Positions 1 to 8,171 of a stretch of 10,000 bases of DNA are shown here, one piece after another. Made by a program: the position numbers and the translations under genes. Each line of letters begins with the position of its first letter. The stretch's first letter is position 1. The notes under the pieces are model-generated. The model did no database searches. It was not told the DNA's origin and worked only from the letters and a program-made list of their open reading frames with translations. The stretch is from Flavobacterium sp. (GTDB taxonomy: Bacteria; Bacteroidota; Bacteroidia; Flavobacteriales; Flavobacteriaceae): assembly GCF_020217025.1 (NCBI RefSeq), contig NZ_JAIWOF010000012.1:1-10000 (forward strand), given 5' to 3'.

Positions 1-1457
1 ACTCAATACGAAAAGAATTGCAGCAGCTGCACCCGACATAATGATGAACAAAATAAAGAATTCATACAAATTCGTGATTTGGAAACCTAAAAACGAAGTT
101 GCACCTCCAGATCCATCTTCACCACCTGGAATTAATGCACTTAATGTTCCTGCGAATTTATTTGCAGCCGCATTTGCCAAGAACCAAGTTCCCATCATTA
201 AAGAAGACAAACGCAAAGGAGCTAATTTAGAAACCATTGATAAACCAATTGGCGACAAACATAATTCTCCAATTGTATGAATTACATATAATCCAATTAA
301 CCACCACATAGAAACTTTTTCACCGATTCCTAAACCTTTAACAGCAATTGCAATTACTACATATCCTAAAGCAACTAAACCAAGTCCAATTGCCATTTTC
401 TTTGGAGAAGATGGTTCTAATTTTCTAGCGTATAAGAATCCCCAAACGATAGTCATAATTGGCGCTAAAGAAATAACCGCTAATGGATTTACAGATTGAA
501 AATAAGAGGCTGGCATCTCCCATCCAAAAATAGTTCGCTCTGTTTGTCTATCTGCAAATAACGTTAATGAAGCTCCTGCTTGCTCGAAAGCTCCCCAGAA
601 GAAAATAACGAAGAACGCTAAAAGGAAAATTACCGTAATTCTTTGTGTTTCAATTTTAGTTAAACTTTTATCACTAAAAATTAAAATTGGCATTGCTACC
701 ATAGCTCCATAGATGAAGTAACTAATAATATCTACATCACTTTTGAACATTTGTTTGAAGTTCAACATGAAGAAAATAATTCCAATTGAACCAATAATCA
801 TAGCGATACTTTTAACATCTAACTTTTTAACTGGCAATCCAATTGATTTTCCTTCTTCTGAAACCAAATATTTTTTTTGACCTAAAACAAAAGCAACTAA
901 ACCAATCAACATTCCTACTCCAGCTGCTAAAAATCCCCATTTAAAGTCCATAGATCCACAAACTAAAGGCGAAAAGAAAGCCCCTAAGTTAATTCCCATG
1001 TAGAAAATGGTAAATGCACTGTCGATTCTTCTGTCGTTTGCAGGATATAATTGTCCCACCATGGTTGAAATATTTGGTTTAAAAAAACCATTACCAATTA
1101 TAATTGCGGTTAATCCCATCCACATTAATGAAACACCTCCATTTGCTCCAACCGAAGCACTGAAAAACATGAAGAACTGACCAATTGCCATTAAAAGACC
1201 TCCAATTACAATACTTCTTCTATTACCTAGAAACTTATCGCACAAATAACCTCCTAAAAGAGGTGTTAAGTATACTAATCCTGTATAACTTCCGTAAATT
1301 TCAGAAGCATCAGCATCTTTCATTAATAATACTTTAGTCATAAATAGAATAAAGATGGCTCTCATTCCATAATAACTGAATCGCTCCCACATTTCTGTGA
1401 AGAATAAAAAGTACAGCCCTTTAGGATGTCCCGTTTTTACAGCATTGTTTTCCATAT
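1..1457 (-). CDS. POT/PTR2 family proton-coupled di/tripeptide permease, 3' end outside window, frameshift near the start
   Basis: This is an inner-membrane proton:oligopeptide symporter of the major facilitator superfamily that imports di- and tripeptides. The body reads without a stop from 1461 to the left edge (about 487 codons). Visible family hallmarks, in order, are the TM1 motif ExxERFxYYG (EMWERFSYYG), the loop signature GGYLCDKFLGNRRS, the TM4 lysine in GNGFFKPNIST, the second PTR2 signature FTIFYMGINLGAF, the TM7 segment FWGAFEQAG, and GELCLSPIGLS near TM10. The last hydrophobic helix is present at the edge, so probably only a short C-terminal tail is missing. The start is odd. ATG at 1457-1455 gives MENNAV and then TAA, while the permease frame is offset and has no ATG, GTG or TTG until 1392, inside the essential TM1 motif. 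Removing one AC of the ACAC at 1439-1442 would join MENNAV to KTGHPKG. It lies 24 bases after the DPP IV gene and is probably co-transcribed with it. The family call is very sure; functionality is uncertain. Confidence 0.93.
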
Positions 1458-1481
1458 AATTAGTTTTAGTTTATTGGTTTA

Positions 1482-3653
1482 TTATAATTTTTCTTTAATG
1501 AAATTTGTCATTTTAGTGTACAATTGTAAGCGTGTTTTTCCGCCGTAAATTCCGTGGTTTTTATCTGGATAGATAGCCCAATCAAATTGTTTGTTGGCTT
1601 GAACCAATGCTTCAACCATTTTCATTGTATTTTGAACATGCACATTATCATCAGCCGTTCCGTGAATTAATAAGAAGTTCCCTTTTAATTTACTCACGTG
1701 ATTGATTGGTGAATTGTTATCATAACCACTTGCGTTTTCTTGTGGTGTTTGCATGTATCTTTCTGTGTAAATACTATCGTAATATCTCCAAGAAGTCACT
1801 GGAGCAACTGCAATTGCCATTTTGAATACATCAGCACCTTGGAACAAACAATTAGATGACATGAATCCACCATAGCTCCAACCAAAAATACCAATTCTTG
1901 AAGCGTCAACGTAGTTGTATTTTCCGATTACTTTAGCCGCATCGATTTGATCTTCCACTTCATATTTTCCTAATTCTTTTTGTGTACATTTTTTGAAAGC
2001 AGCTCCTTTGAAACCTGTTCCTCTTCCATCCACACAAGCTACGATGTAACCTTGTTGTGCTAACATCATAAACCAATAATCATCTGTACTGTTCCAAGCA
2101 TTATCCACTTGCTGCGAACCTGGTCCAGAGTACTGATACATGAAAACTGGATATTTTTTATTTGGATCGAAATTTTTTGGTTTAATCATCCAAGCATTTA
2201 ATTGATGCCCTTTTTCTGTAGTTAATACGAAAAACTCTTTTGGAGCTACATCGTATTTTGCTAATTTTTGTTCTACTGCTTCGTTAGAAACAATAGTTTT
2301 AATAACTGCTCCTGTTTTAGAATCATTTAAAGTATAAGTTGGTGCCGAAGTTGCACTTGAATATGTATTGATAAAGAATTGGAAATTCGGGCTAAAAGTT
2401 GCCGAATTGGTTCCTGTTTTTGATGACAATCTTACTTTTGATTTTCCGTCAACTTTAATAGCATAAACATCTCTGTTGATAGAACCATTTTCAACGGATT
2501 GATAGTAAATCATTCCTGATTTTTCATCAAAACCATAATAATTTGTTACTTCCCATTTTCCAGAAGTAATTTGTTTTTTCAACTTACCTGATTTATCATA
2601 ATGGTAAATGTGATTGAATCCATCTTTTTCTGATGTCCAAATAAAACTATTATCTTTTAAAAAAGTTAAGTTGTCAGTAACATCAACATAAGCTGCATCT
2701 TTTTCGTTTAAAACGATTTTTGTAGTTCCAGCGTTTGCATCTACAAAGTGTAAGTCTAAATTATTTTGATGACGGTTCATTACTTGAACACTTAAAACCG
2801 CTGCATCATTCGTCCATTTGATTCTTGGAATATAAAAATCTTTATAATCTCCTAAATTAATTTTCTTAGTTGTTCCTGATTTTAAATCGAAAATATGCAA
2901 CGAAACAATTGCGTTTTTTTCACCCGCTTTTGGATATTTAAAAACGGTTTGTGTTGGATATAAACCTTCGTTATACATGTCCATAGAAAATTCTGGGACT
3001 TCCGTTTCATCAAACTTGATGTAAGCGATTTTTGTACCAGTTACATTCCAATCATACGCTTTTACGAAGGCAAATTCTTCTTCATAAACCCAATCTGTAA
3101 TACCGTTAATGATTTTATTTTTTTGGCCATCTTGCGTAATTTGAATTTTTACACCTGATGATAAATCATGAACATATAGATTGTTTTCAAATGCGTAAGC
3201 AATTTTGGTTCCATCAGCACTAAATGTTGGTTCTTGAATGGCATTTGTAGTAAAACTATTTACCGTTTTTGATGGAATATCGTAGATAAAATACTGCGCC
3301 GTAAAAGAATGACGGAAAATAGAATTGGAATTGGTTGCAATTAAAATCTTTTTCTCGTTTTTATCGAAAGAATAACTATCGATTGATGTTACTTCTGGAT
3401 GATTTTTAGTATCAAAAAGAGTGCTTACTTTTTCTAAAGTAGCAAAGTCATACAAATCAATTTGATAACTTTTTGAGCTTCTATCGAAATTTAACACCGT
3501 ATATTGGTTGGTGTTTTTCATAGCACTTAAAGCGTCCATTCCTTTTGTTCTGAAAGCGCCACCCCAGATTTCTTCTAACGTAATTTTTTGTTGCGCTACA
3601 ACTGATAATGAGCTAACTACAAAAAATAGTATTGTTAAACTGATTTTTTTCAT
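1482..3653 (-). CDS. Dipeptidyl peptidase IV, secreted (serine peptidase family S9B)
   Basis: This exopeptidase cleaves X-Pro or X-Ala dipeptides from peptide N-termini, probably in the periplasm or at the outer surface. With the start at 3653 the protein is 723 residues, the usual DPP IV length. Residues 1-20 form a signal peptide (MKK, hydrophobic core, VVA before QQ). A beta-propeller follows, carrying the family-defining double glutamate in DWVYEEEF (E192-E193), which in known DPP IV enzymes binds the substrate amino terminus. The C-terminal alpha/beta-hydrolase domain from about 475 has the oxyanion tyrosine in YSGPGSQ (about Y508), DGRGTG (from D542), the nucleophile in GWSYGG (S593), the acid in HGTADDNVH (D668) and the base in KNHGIYGG (H700). 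An upstream ATG at 3722 would add 23 residues before the signal peptide and bury it, so I prefer 3653. It is the first gene of a pair with the peptide permease. All catalytic residues are present, so it looks active. Confidence 0.96.
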   Translation of the reverse strand: MKKISLTILFFVVSSLSVVAQQKITLEEIWGGAFRTKGMDALSAMKNTNQYTVLNFDRSSKSYQIDLYDFATLEKVSTLFDTKNHPEVTSIDSYSFDKNEKKILIATNSNSIFRHSFTAQYFIYDIPSKTVNSFTTNAIQEPTFSADGTKIAYAFENNLYVHDLSSGVKIQITQDGQKNKIINGITDWVYEEEFAFVKAYDWNVTGTKIAYIKFDETEVPEFSMDMYNEGLYPTQTVFKYPKAGEKNAIVSLHIFDLKSGTTKKINLGDYKDFYIPRIKWTNDAAVLSVQVMNRHQNNLDLHFVDANAGTTKIVLNEKDAAYVDVTDNLTFLKDNSFIWTSEKDGFNHIYHYDKSGKLKKQITSGKWEVTNYYGFDEKSGMIYYQSVENGSINRDVYAIKVDGKSKVRLSSKTGTNSATFSPNFQFFINTYSSATSAPTYTLNDSKTGAVIKTIVSNEAVEQKLAKYDVAPKEFFVLTTEKGHQLNAWMIKPKNFDPNKKYPVFMYQYSGPGSQQVDNAWNSTDDYWFMMLAQQGYIVACVDGRGTGFKGAAFKKCTQKELGKYEVEDQIDAAKVIGKYNYVDASRIGIFGWSYGGFMSSNCLFQGADVFKMAIAVAPVTSWRYYDSIYTERYMQTPQENASGYDNNSPINHVSKLKGNFLLIHGTADDNVHVQNTMKMVEALVQANKQFDWAIYPDKNHGIYGGKTRLQLYTKMTNFIKEKL

Positions 3654-3789
3654 AATTAATATATTCTTAAAAGACCCCAATTTTAGTGAAAATATATGAA
3701 TTAACCATAATTTTAACTTCATTTAATAAAGTTTTTGATTTTTAAAAAATATTTAACTACATTTATGTTTGAAATGGTAACGTAAATAA
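3654..3789. promoter_or_regulatory. Divergent intergenic region between DPP IV and the hybrid kinase
   Basis: This very AT-rich 136-base stretch separates the two divergent genes and must hold both of their promoters. The rightward -7 box at 3764-3771 is listed separately. For the leftward gene the best match is weak: TAAAATTG on the minus strand (plus positions 3678-3685), one mismatch from TAnnTTTG, about 25 bases before the ATG at 3653, with no good TTG element at the expected distance. The pentamer TTAAC occurs at 3701, 3713 and 3753, but in DNA this AT-rich that may be chance. I see no coding sequence or RNA gene. Confidence 0.5.
3764..3771 (+). promoter_or_regulatory. Bacteroidota-type -7 promoter box TATGTTTG for the hybrid kinase
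   Basis: TATGTTTG matches the flavobacterial sigma-A -7 consensus TAnnTTTG exactly. A TTG at 3735-3737 could be the -33 element, but its 26-base spacing is longer than the usual 17 to 23. Transcription would begin roughly at 3776-3780, leaving a 5' leader of only about 10-14 bases before the ATG at 3790. There is no Shine-Dalgarno sequence; the bases just before the start are A-rich, as is usual in this phylum. Confidence 0.55.
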
Positions 3790-6700
3790 ATGGCAGTATC
3801 ACTACTAAATGGATTTTTTTTTTTCAACACGTTCGTGGTTGCTAACTTGTATGTTTTACTCTATTTAATTTTACTTCTCACTGTTTTTGGATTGTTTTTT
3901 AATTTTCAATTGAAATCTTCCAATATTGATTTTCGAACTTTAAGGAACACTGTAAATTACCATTCTAATTCCCAATATCGTTATTATTTTTTATACCTCG
4001 GATTGATTTTTCCAGTTGCAGAATTATTCTATTTGATTTTTAATGAATCCAAAAGCGTTAATTCTTATTTTGAATTTCTTACAGGTGCTTTTTGCGTTTT
4101 TATTTTTTTAATTACCTCAAAAAATGAAATAGCCAAATACAGTTACGTTATTTTTAGAACTTGCTTTTATCTACTTCTTCTATCTGTTATTTATGAGTTT
4201 TTTAAAGAAAGCATCAACTTTCTTTTGTTTTCAAAATATTTACTACTGCTGTTTTTTGCTTTTGCTATTTTTAAAAGGTTTACTACATATTTAATTTTTA
4301 TAAGCATTAACTTTTTTTTATTATTCTTTCTGACCATTTTTAAAAACGAAGAAACACTTAACATTATAACACTCATAAACGCATTGTTTATAATTATGGT
4401 CATTCATTTAGGACAAATAATTAGAAATATAAAAGCTAACGAACGATTAATTTTCACTCAAGATATTATAAACAATACCAACTCAATCATTATTGCTGCT
4501 GATAATTTAGGAAATGTTCAATATTGTAATGATTCAATAACTAAAATTTTAGGTTATACTCCTGAAGAAGTTTTGGGAAAAGCATTTTGGTCTTTAACCG
4601 AAGACACCGAGTTTGAAGCCGGCGATTATTCAAGTAAATTTAAACCTAACGCTGTTTATTTTAGAAAGTTAAAATGCAAAAATGGCGAATATAAGTTTAT
4701 TCAATGGACCGACTTTAAGCAAACCAACAACACCTATGTAGCCACAGGACAAGATATTACCTCTAAAATTAGTTTAGAAACCAAATATGCCAACTTAATT
4801 CAAAATGCTAAAGATATTATCTACGAAAGCGATCGCTATGGTAATATTATTTATGCTAATAAATTTTCAATTCAAACATTAGGTTACAAACTAGAAGAAT
4901 TATTGGGCCGACATTTTAGTGATTTTATTAGGGAAGATTTTAAAAGTACTGTATCAAAATTTTATATAGATTCCATCTCTGAAACTGATGAATTTGACAT
5001 TTTAGAATTTCCCATAATTAAAAAGAATGGAGAAGAGATTTGGGTTTCTCAAAAAGTAACCATTAAAAGAGACGAAAATGATATGGTCTCTGGATTTTCG
5101 TGTATAATTAGAGATATTACAGCTGCCAAACTAATAGAACTTGAAGAACACAAACGAATTGAAGAAATCAGTCGATTAAACAGCGTTTCTAACAAACTTT
5201 CTACCTTAAATTTCTTAACTTTTACTGATATAGATACTTTAATTCAACATATTTGTAAAGAAACTGCAATTGGATTAAGAATCGATCGAGTTGCAGTATG
5301 GGATTTCAAAGAGGATTACATCGAATTAAAAAACATTTATGTACATAGCGAAGACAAGCATTATGCAGACTTATCAATCCCTAAGAAAAACATAAGCACT
5401 TATATTTCAAACATTGAATCAGAACCTATAATTATTGCTTCAAATGTTTATAAAAATGAATCTCTAAAAGAATTTACCACAGAATATTTTCCAAAGTATG
5501 ACATTAAATCGTTACTAGATATCCCTATATACATAGGTGGTGAACTAAACAATATTTTGTGCTTAGAAGCTACTCACGAACTCAGATATTGGACAAATGA
5601 AGATATTAATTTCTCAAAAACTGTTGCCGAAATAATAGCGCTAGCTATAGAAACAACAAGAAGAAAAAATGCTGAAAATCAAATTATCTATAAAAACGAA
5701 ATTTTAACTGCAATTGCTAACGTAACTAGTAATTTACTAATTCACAAAAACAAAGATGAAATTTTCGATGCTTCAATTGAACAAATAGGTAAAGTATTAA
5801 AAGTAGATCGTTTGTATTATTTTGAAAACGACATCAAGACCAATTTGATGAGTCAACGTTTTGAGTGGGTTTCTGAAACAGATTTAGCAGAGATAGACAA
5901 TCCTATTTTTCAAAATATACCTCACGAGGAATTTGCAGATTTTATGCAAATTATATTGAGTAAAAAACCTTACATAAATTTAACCAAGGATGTTCCGGAT
6001 AGCAATTTCAAAGATATCTTAATTGACCAAAATATCGTTTCTATCTTAATAATTCCTCTTTTTGACAAGGAAACTTTTATTGGATTTATTGGGTTCGATG
6101 ATTGTAAAAATGAACGTATCTGGACCGATGAAGAAATCAACATCTTACTCACACTTGCCAACAATATTGCTTCAACAATTATAAGAATCAACAATGAAAA
6201 AGCAATTGCTGAAAGCGAAGAAAAATTTAGATTGTTAGCCAATAACATTCCTGCTTCTGTATTCTTAGTTAAATATGATAAAGCACGAACAAAAGTTTAT
6301 CTAAATGATGAAATTGAAAAACTTACGGGATATCATCGAGATGATTTTATGAGTAATAAAGTTTCGTTACTCGACCTTTATCATCCTGATGAAAAAGAAG
6401 AGTTAAGATTCAGAATAGACGAAGCTTTACACAATAGAAAACCATACAAAGTTACCTGTAGAATTAGACGAAAAGACGGGAACTATGTTTGGATTGAAGA
6501 ATATGGTGAAGGTATTATCATTAATAACGAAGTAGCTTACATTGAAGGCGTTTTAATTGACATTACAGAAAGAAAAGTTGCCGAAGAAGCTGTTATTGCA
6601 AAAGAATTAGCCGAATCTTCCAATAAAGCTAAATCGGAATTTTTGGCGAACATGAGCCACGAAATAAGAACACCTTTAAATGGAATCATCGGGTTTAGCA

Positions 6701-8127
6701 ATTTACTTCTAAGTTCCGATTTAACGGAAATTCAAAAACAACATTTAGAAACAGTAAATCAATCAGCCTCTACACTTCTTGATGTGGTAAATGATATTTT
6801 AGATATTTCAAAAATTGAAGCCGGAAAATTAATAATCGACAAAGAAAAAACAAGTTTACATTCCATCATAAATCAATGCATTGATATGATGAAATTCATG
6901 GCACATCAAAAAAACCTTGAACTCATTGTAAACATTCATAAAGATGTACATTGTGCTATTTGGGTTGATGAAATGCGATTAAAACAAATTTTACAAAATC
7001 TTCTTAATAACGCAGTCAAGTTTACTCAAAAAGGGCAAATTGAGCTAGAAGTTTCGTCGACCAACATAAATGATAACTCGTCTAAAATTAAATTTAGTGT
7101 TAAAGATACCGGTATTGGAATTAAAAAAGGAAACAAGAAAAAAATCTTGGAAGCTTTTACGCAAGAAGACAATTCTACAACCCGAAATTATGGAGGAACT
7201 GGACTTGGGTTAACCATTACAAACAGCCTTCTTAAATTAATGAATAGTAAATTAGAAATTGATAGCGAACCTAATGTTGGTTCTACTTTTAGTTTCGAAT
7301 TAGACTTAAAATCAGAATTTTGCAACAACCACATAAACACCAATAAACACAACTTTAAAAAAGCGTTAATTATTGAAGATAATCAACAGGTGGCTTCGAT
7401 AATAAAAAACATATTGCAAAACTTTACAATTGAGGCTGACATTTACGAAAATAGCTTCGAAAATATTGCCTCGTTTGTTTCAGAAAACAATTATAATTTA
7501 TTGCTTTTAGATTTGGAATATTTATCCGAAACAACCACAATTAAAATCATAAACGAATTAAATAATTTACCAAATCTTTCGGTAATTGTGATGCAAAATT
7601 CCAATTCTAAATTTAATGAAACTGGAAACAACAAAAACGTTCAGAGTATTATAAAACCTTTAAAACACGAAGCTTTACAAAACTTTCTTAATCAAAATTA
7701 CTCCGAAACCAAACAACCAACAAAAAACGCTAAGGAAGATATTTCGTTGCATTCACCTAGTATTTTAATAGTTGACGACAACAAAATCAACATGTTATTA
7801 ACTAAAACTTTAATTCGAAATAAAGTACCTAGCAGTATTATTTATGAAGCCAAAAATGGTCAAGAAGCAGTTGATTTAGCATTAGAAAATAAACCAGATA
7901 TTATTTTCATGGACATTCAAATGCCAATAATGAATGGCTACGAAGCATCAACTGAAATAAGAAAAACAAATCCAAACACTATTATTATCGCCATTACCGC
8001 AGGAATTATAACGGGTGAAAAAGAAAAATGTTTAGAAGTTGGGATGAATGATTTTATTATTAAACCAATTGATAAAATTTTATTTGAAACCACTTTATTT
8101 AAATGGATAAATAGTCTTCCTAATTAA
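3790..8127 (+). CDS. Membrane-bound multi-sensor hybrid histidine kinase (7TM-PAS-PAS-GAF-GAF-PAS-HisKA-HATPase-REC-REC)
   Basis: This 1445-residue sensor kinase senses a signal, autophosphorylates on histidine and passes phosphate to its own receiver. Residues 13-211 contain about seven hydrophobic helices with no large extracytoplasmic domain. PAS domains lie at about 217-325 and 332-445, GAF domains at about 470-622 and 640-800, and a third PAS at 808-930. HisKA has the H-box FLANMSHEIRTP (H957). HATPase_c has the N-box NLLNNAVKF (N1073/N1074), the G1 box DTGIG (D1106) and the G2 box GGTGLGL (1135-1141). The first receiver (about 1191-1300) keeps E1196, D1197, D1241 and K1289 but lacks the usual MPxMNG loop after the acceptor aspartate and the beta-4 Thr/Ser. 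The second (about 1323-1440) is intact: D1329/D1330, acceptor D1375 in MDIQMP, T1403, K1425. No HPt or DNA-binding domain is present and no partner regulator adjoins it, so phosphate may go to an unlinked protein. The ligand is unknown. Eleven T in a row occur at codons 9-12. Confidence 0.95.
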   Translation: MAVSLLNGFFFFNTFVVANLYVLLYLILLLTVFGLFFNFQLKSSNIDFRTLRNTVNYHSNSQYRYYFLYLGLIFPVAELFYLIFNESKSVNSYFEFLTGAFCVFIFLITSKNEIAKYSYVIFRTCFYLLLLSVIYEFFKESINFLLFSKYLLLLFFAFAIFKRFTTYLIFISINFFLLFFLTIFKNEETLNIITLINALFIIMVIHLGQIIRNIKANERLIFTQDIINNTNSIIIAADNLGNVQYCNDSITKILGYTPEEVLGKAFWSLTEDTEFEAGDYSSKFKPNAVYFRKLKCKNGEYKFIQWTDFKQTNNTYVATGQDITSKISLETKYANLIQNAKDIIYESDRYGNIIYANKFSIQTLGYKLEELLGRHFSDFIREDFKSTVSKFYIDSISETDEFDILEFPIIKKNGEEIWVSQKVTIKRDENDMVSGFSCIIRDITAAKLIELEEHKRIEEISRLNSVSNKLSTLNFLTFTDIDTLIQHICKETAIGLRIDRVAVWDFKEDYIELKNIYVHSEDKHYADLSIPKKNISTYISNIESEPIIIASNVYKNESLKEFTTEYFPKYDIKSLLDIPIYIGGELNNILCLEATHELRYWTNEDINFSKTVAEIIALAIETTRRKNAENQIIYKNEILTAIANVTSNLLIHKNKDEIFDASIEQIGKVLKVDRLYYFENDIKTNLMSQRFEWVSETDLAEIDNPIFQNIPHEEFADFMQIILSKKPYINLTKDVPDSNFKDILIDQNIVSILIIPLFDKETFIGFIGFDDCKNERIWTDEEINILLTLANNIASTIIRINNEKAIAESEEKFRLLANNIPASVFLVKYDKARTKVYLNDEIEKLTGYHRDDFMSNKVSLLDLYHPDEKEELRFRIDEALHNRKPYKVTCRIRRKDGNYVWIEEYGEGIIINNEVAYIEGVLIDITERKVAEEAVIAKELAESSNKAKSEFLANMSHEIRTPLNGIIGFSNLLLSSDLTEIQKQHLETVNQSASTLLDVVNDILDISKIEAGKLIIDKEKTSLHSIINQCIDMMKFMAHQKNLELIVNIHKDVHCAIWVDEMRLKQILQNLLNNAVKFTQKGQIELEVSSTNINDNSSKIKFSVKDTGIGIKKGNKKKILEAFTQEDNSTTRNYGGTGLGLTITNSLLKLMNSKLEIDSEPNVGSTFSFELDLKSEFCNNHINTNKHNFKKALIIEDNQQVASIIKNILQNFTIEADIYENSFENIASFVSENNYNLLLLDLEYLSETTTIKIINELNNLPNLSVIVMQNSNSKFNETGNNKNVQSIIKPLKHEALQNFLNQNYSETKQPTKNAKEDISLHSPSILIVDDNKINMLLTKTLIRNKVPSSIIYEAKNGQEAVDLALENKPDIIFMDIQMPIMNGYEASTEIRKTNPNTIIIAITAGIITGEKEKCLEVGMNDFIIKPIDKILFETTLFKWINSLPN
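3814..3824 (+). repeat. Eleven-base poly-T tract at the kinase 5' end
   Basis: An uninterrupted run of 11 T encodes Phe9-Phe12 of the hybrid kinase. Loss or gain of one or two bases would put almost the whole protein out of frame. No later in-frame ATG occurs before Met203, at the end of the membrane region. Whether the length varies between cells cannot be seen from one sequence. Confidence 0.9.
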
Positions 8128-8136
8128 TCCAATTAG
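8120..8136. repeat. Short perfect palindrome spanning the kinase stop and touching the next promoter
   Basis: CTAATT at 8120-8125 and AATTAG at 8131-8136 are exact inverted copies around a five-base spacer. The palindrome overlaps the TAA stop of the kinase and ends one base before the TATCTTTG box. It is too AT-rich and short to be a convincing terminator, and it could be an operator or chance. A second small inverted repeat, ATTTG-AAA-CAAAT, lies at 8151-8163 between the box and the next start codon. Confidence 0.35.
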
Positions 8137-8144
8137 TATCTTTG
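8137..8144 (+). promoter_or_regulatory. -7 promoter box TATCTTTG for the mevalonate operon
   Basis: TATCTTTG is an exact match to the flavobacterial TAnnTTTG -7 consensus and lies 27 bases before the ATG at 8172, the usual position for a promoter with a short leader. No TTG is found 17-23 bases upstream, so the -33 element is poor. It suggests that the HMG-CoA reductase and the GHMP kinase have their own transcript rather than relying only on read-through from the sensor kinase 44 bases upstream. Confidence 0.6.
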
Positions 8145-8171
8145 CCTTCTATTTGAAACAAATTCACTGCT

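Noticed and set aside
41..280. Plus-strand open frame of 79 codons
   Set aside because: It lies antisense to the peptide permease, which has clear family motifs in this stretch; the predicted peptide has no recognisable feature.
1458..1481. Possible terminator or promoter between DPP IV and the permease
   Set aside because: The 24 bases are AT-rich with no hairpin and no TAnnTTTG box, so I treat the two genes as one transcript.
3508..3699. Plus-strand open frame overlapping the DPP IV signal peptide
   Set aside because: It is antisense to the N-terminus of DPP IV and resembles no protein I recognise; its hydrophobic part mirrors the signal peptide coding.
3654..3722. N-terminal extension of DPP IV to the ATG at 3722
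   Set aside because: It would place 23 residues before a well-formed signal peptide that begins at Met 3653, and the ATG at 3653 gives the normal family length.
4191..4403. Minus-strand open frame inside the kinase membrane region
   Set aside because: It is a shadow of the AT-rich transmembrane coding sequence of the kinase, with no motifs and no start context.
5970..6248. Minus-strand open frame of 92 codons inside the kinase GAF region
   Set aside because: It is antisense to a well-supported GAF domain and has no recognisable domain.
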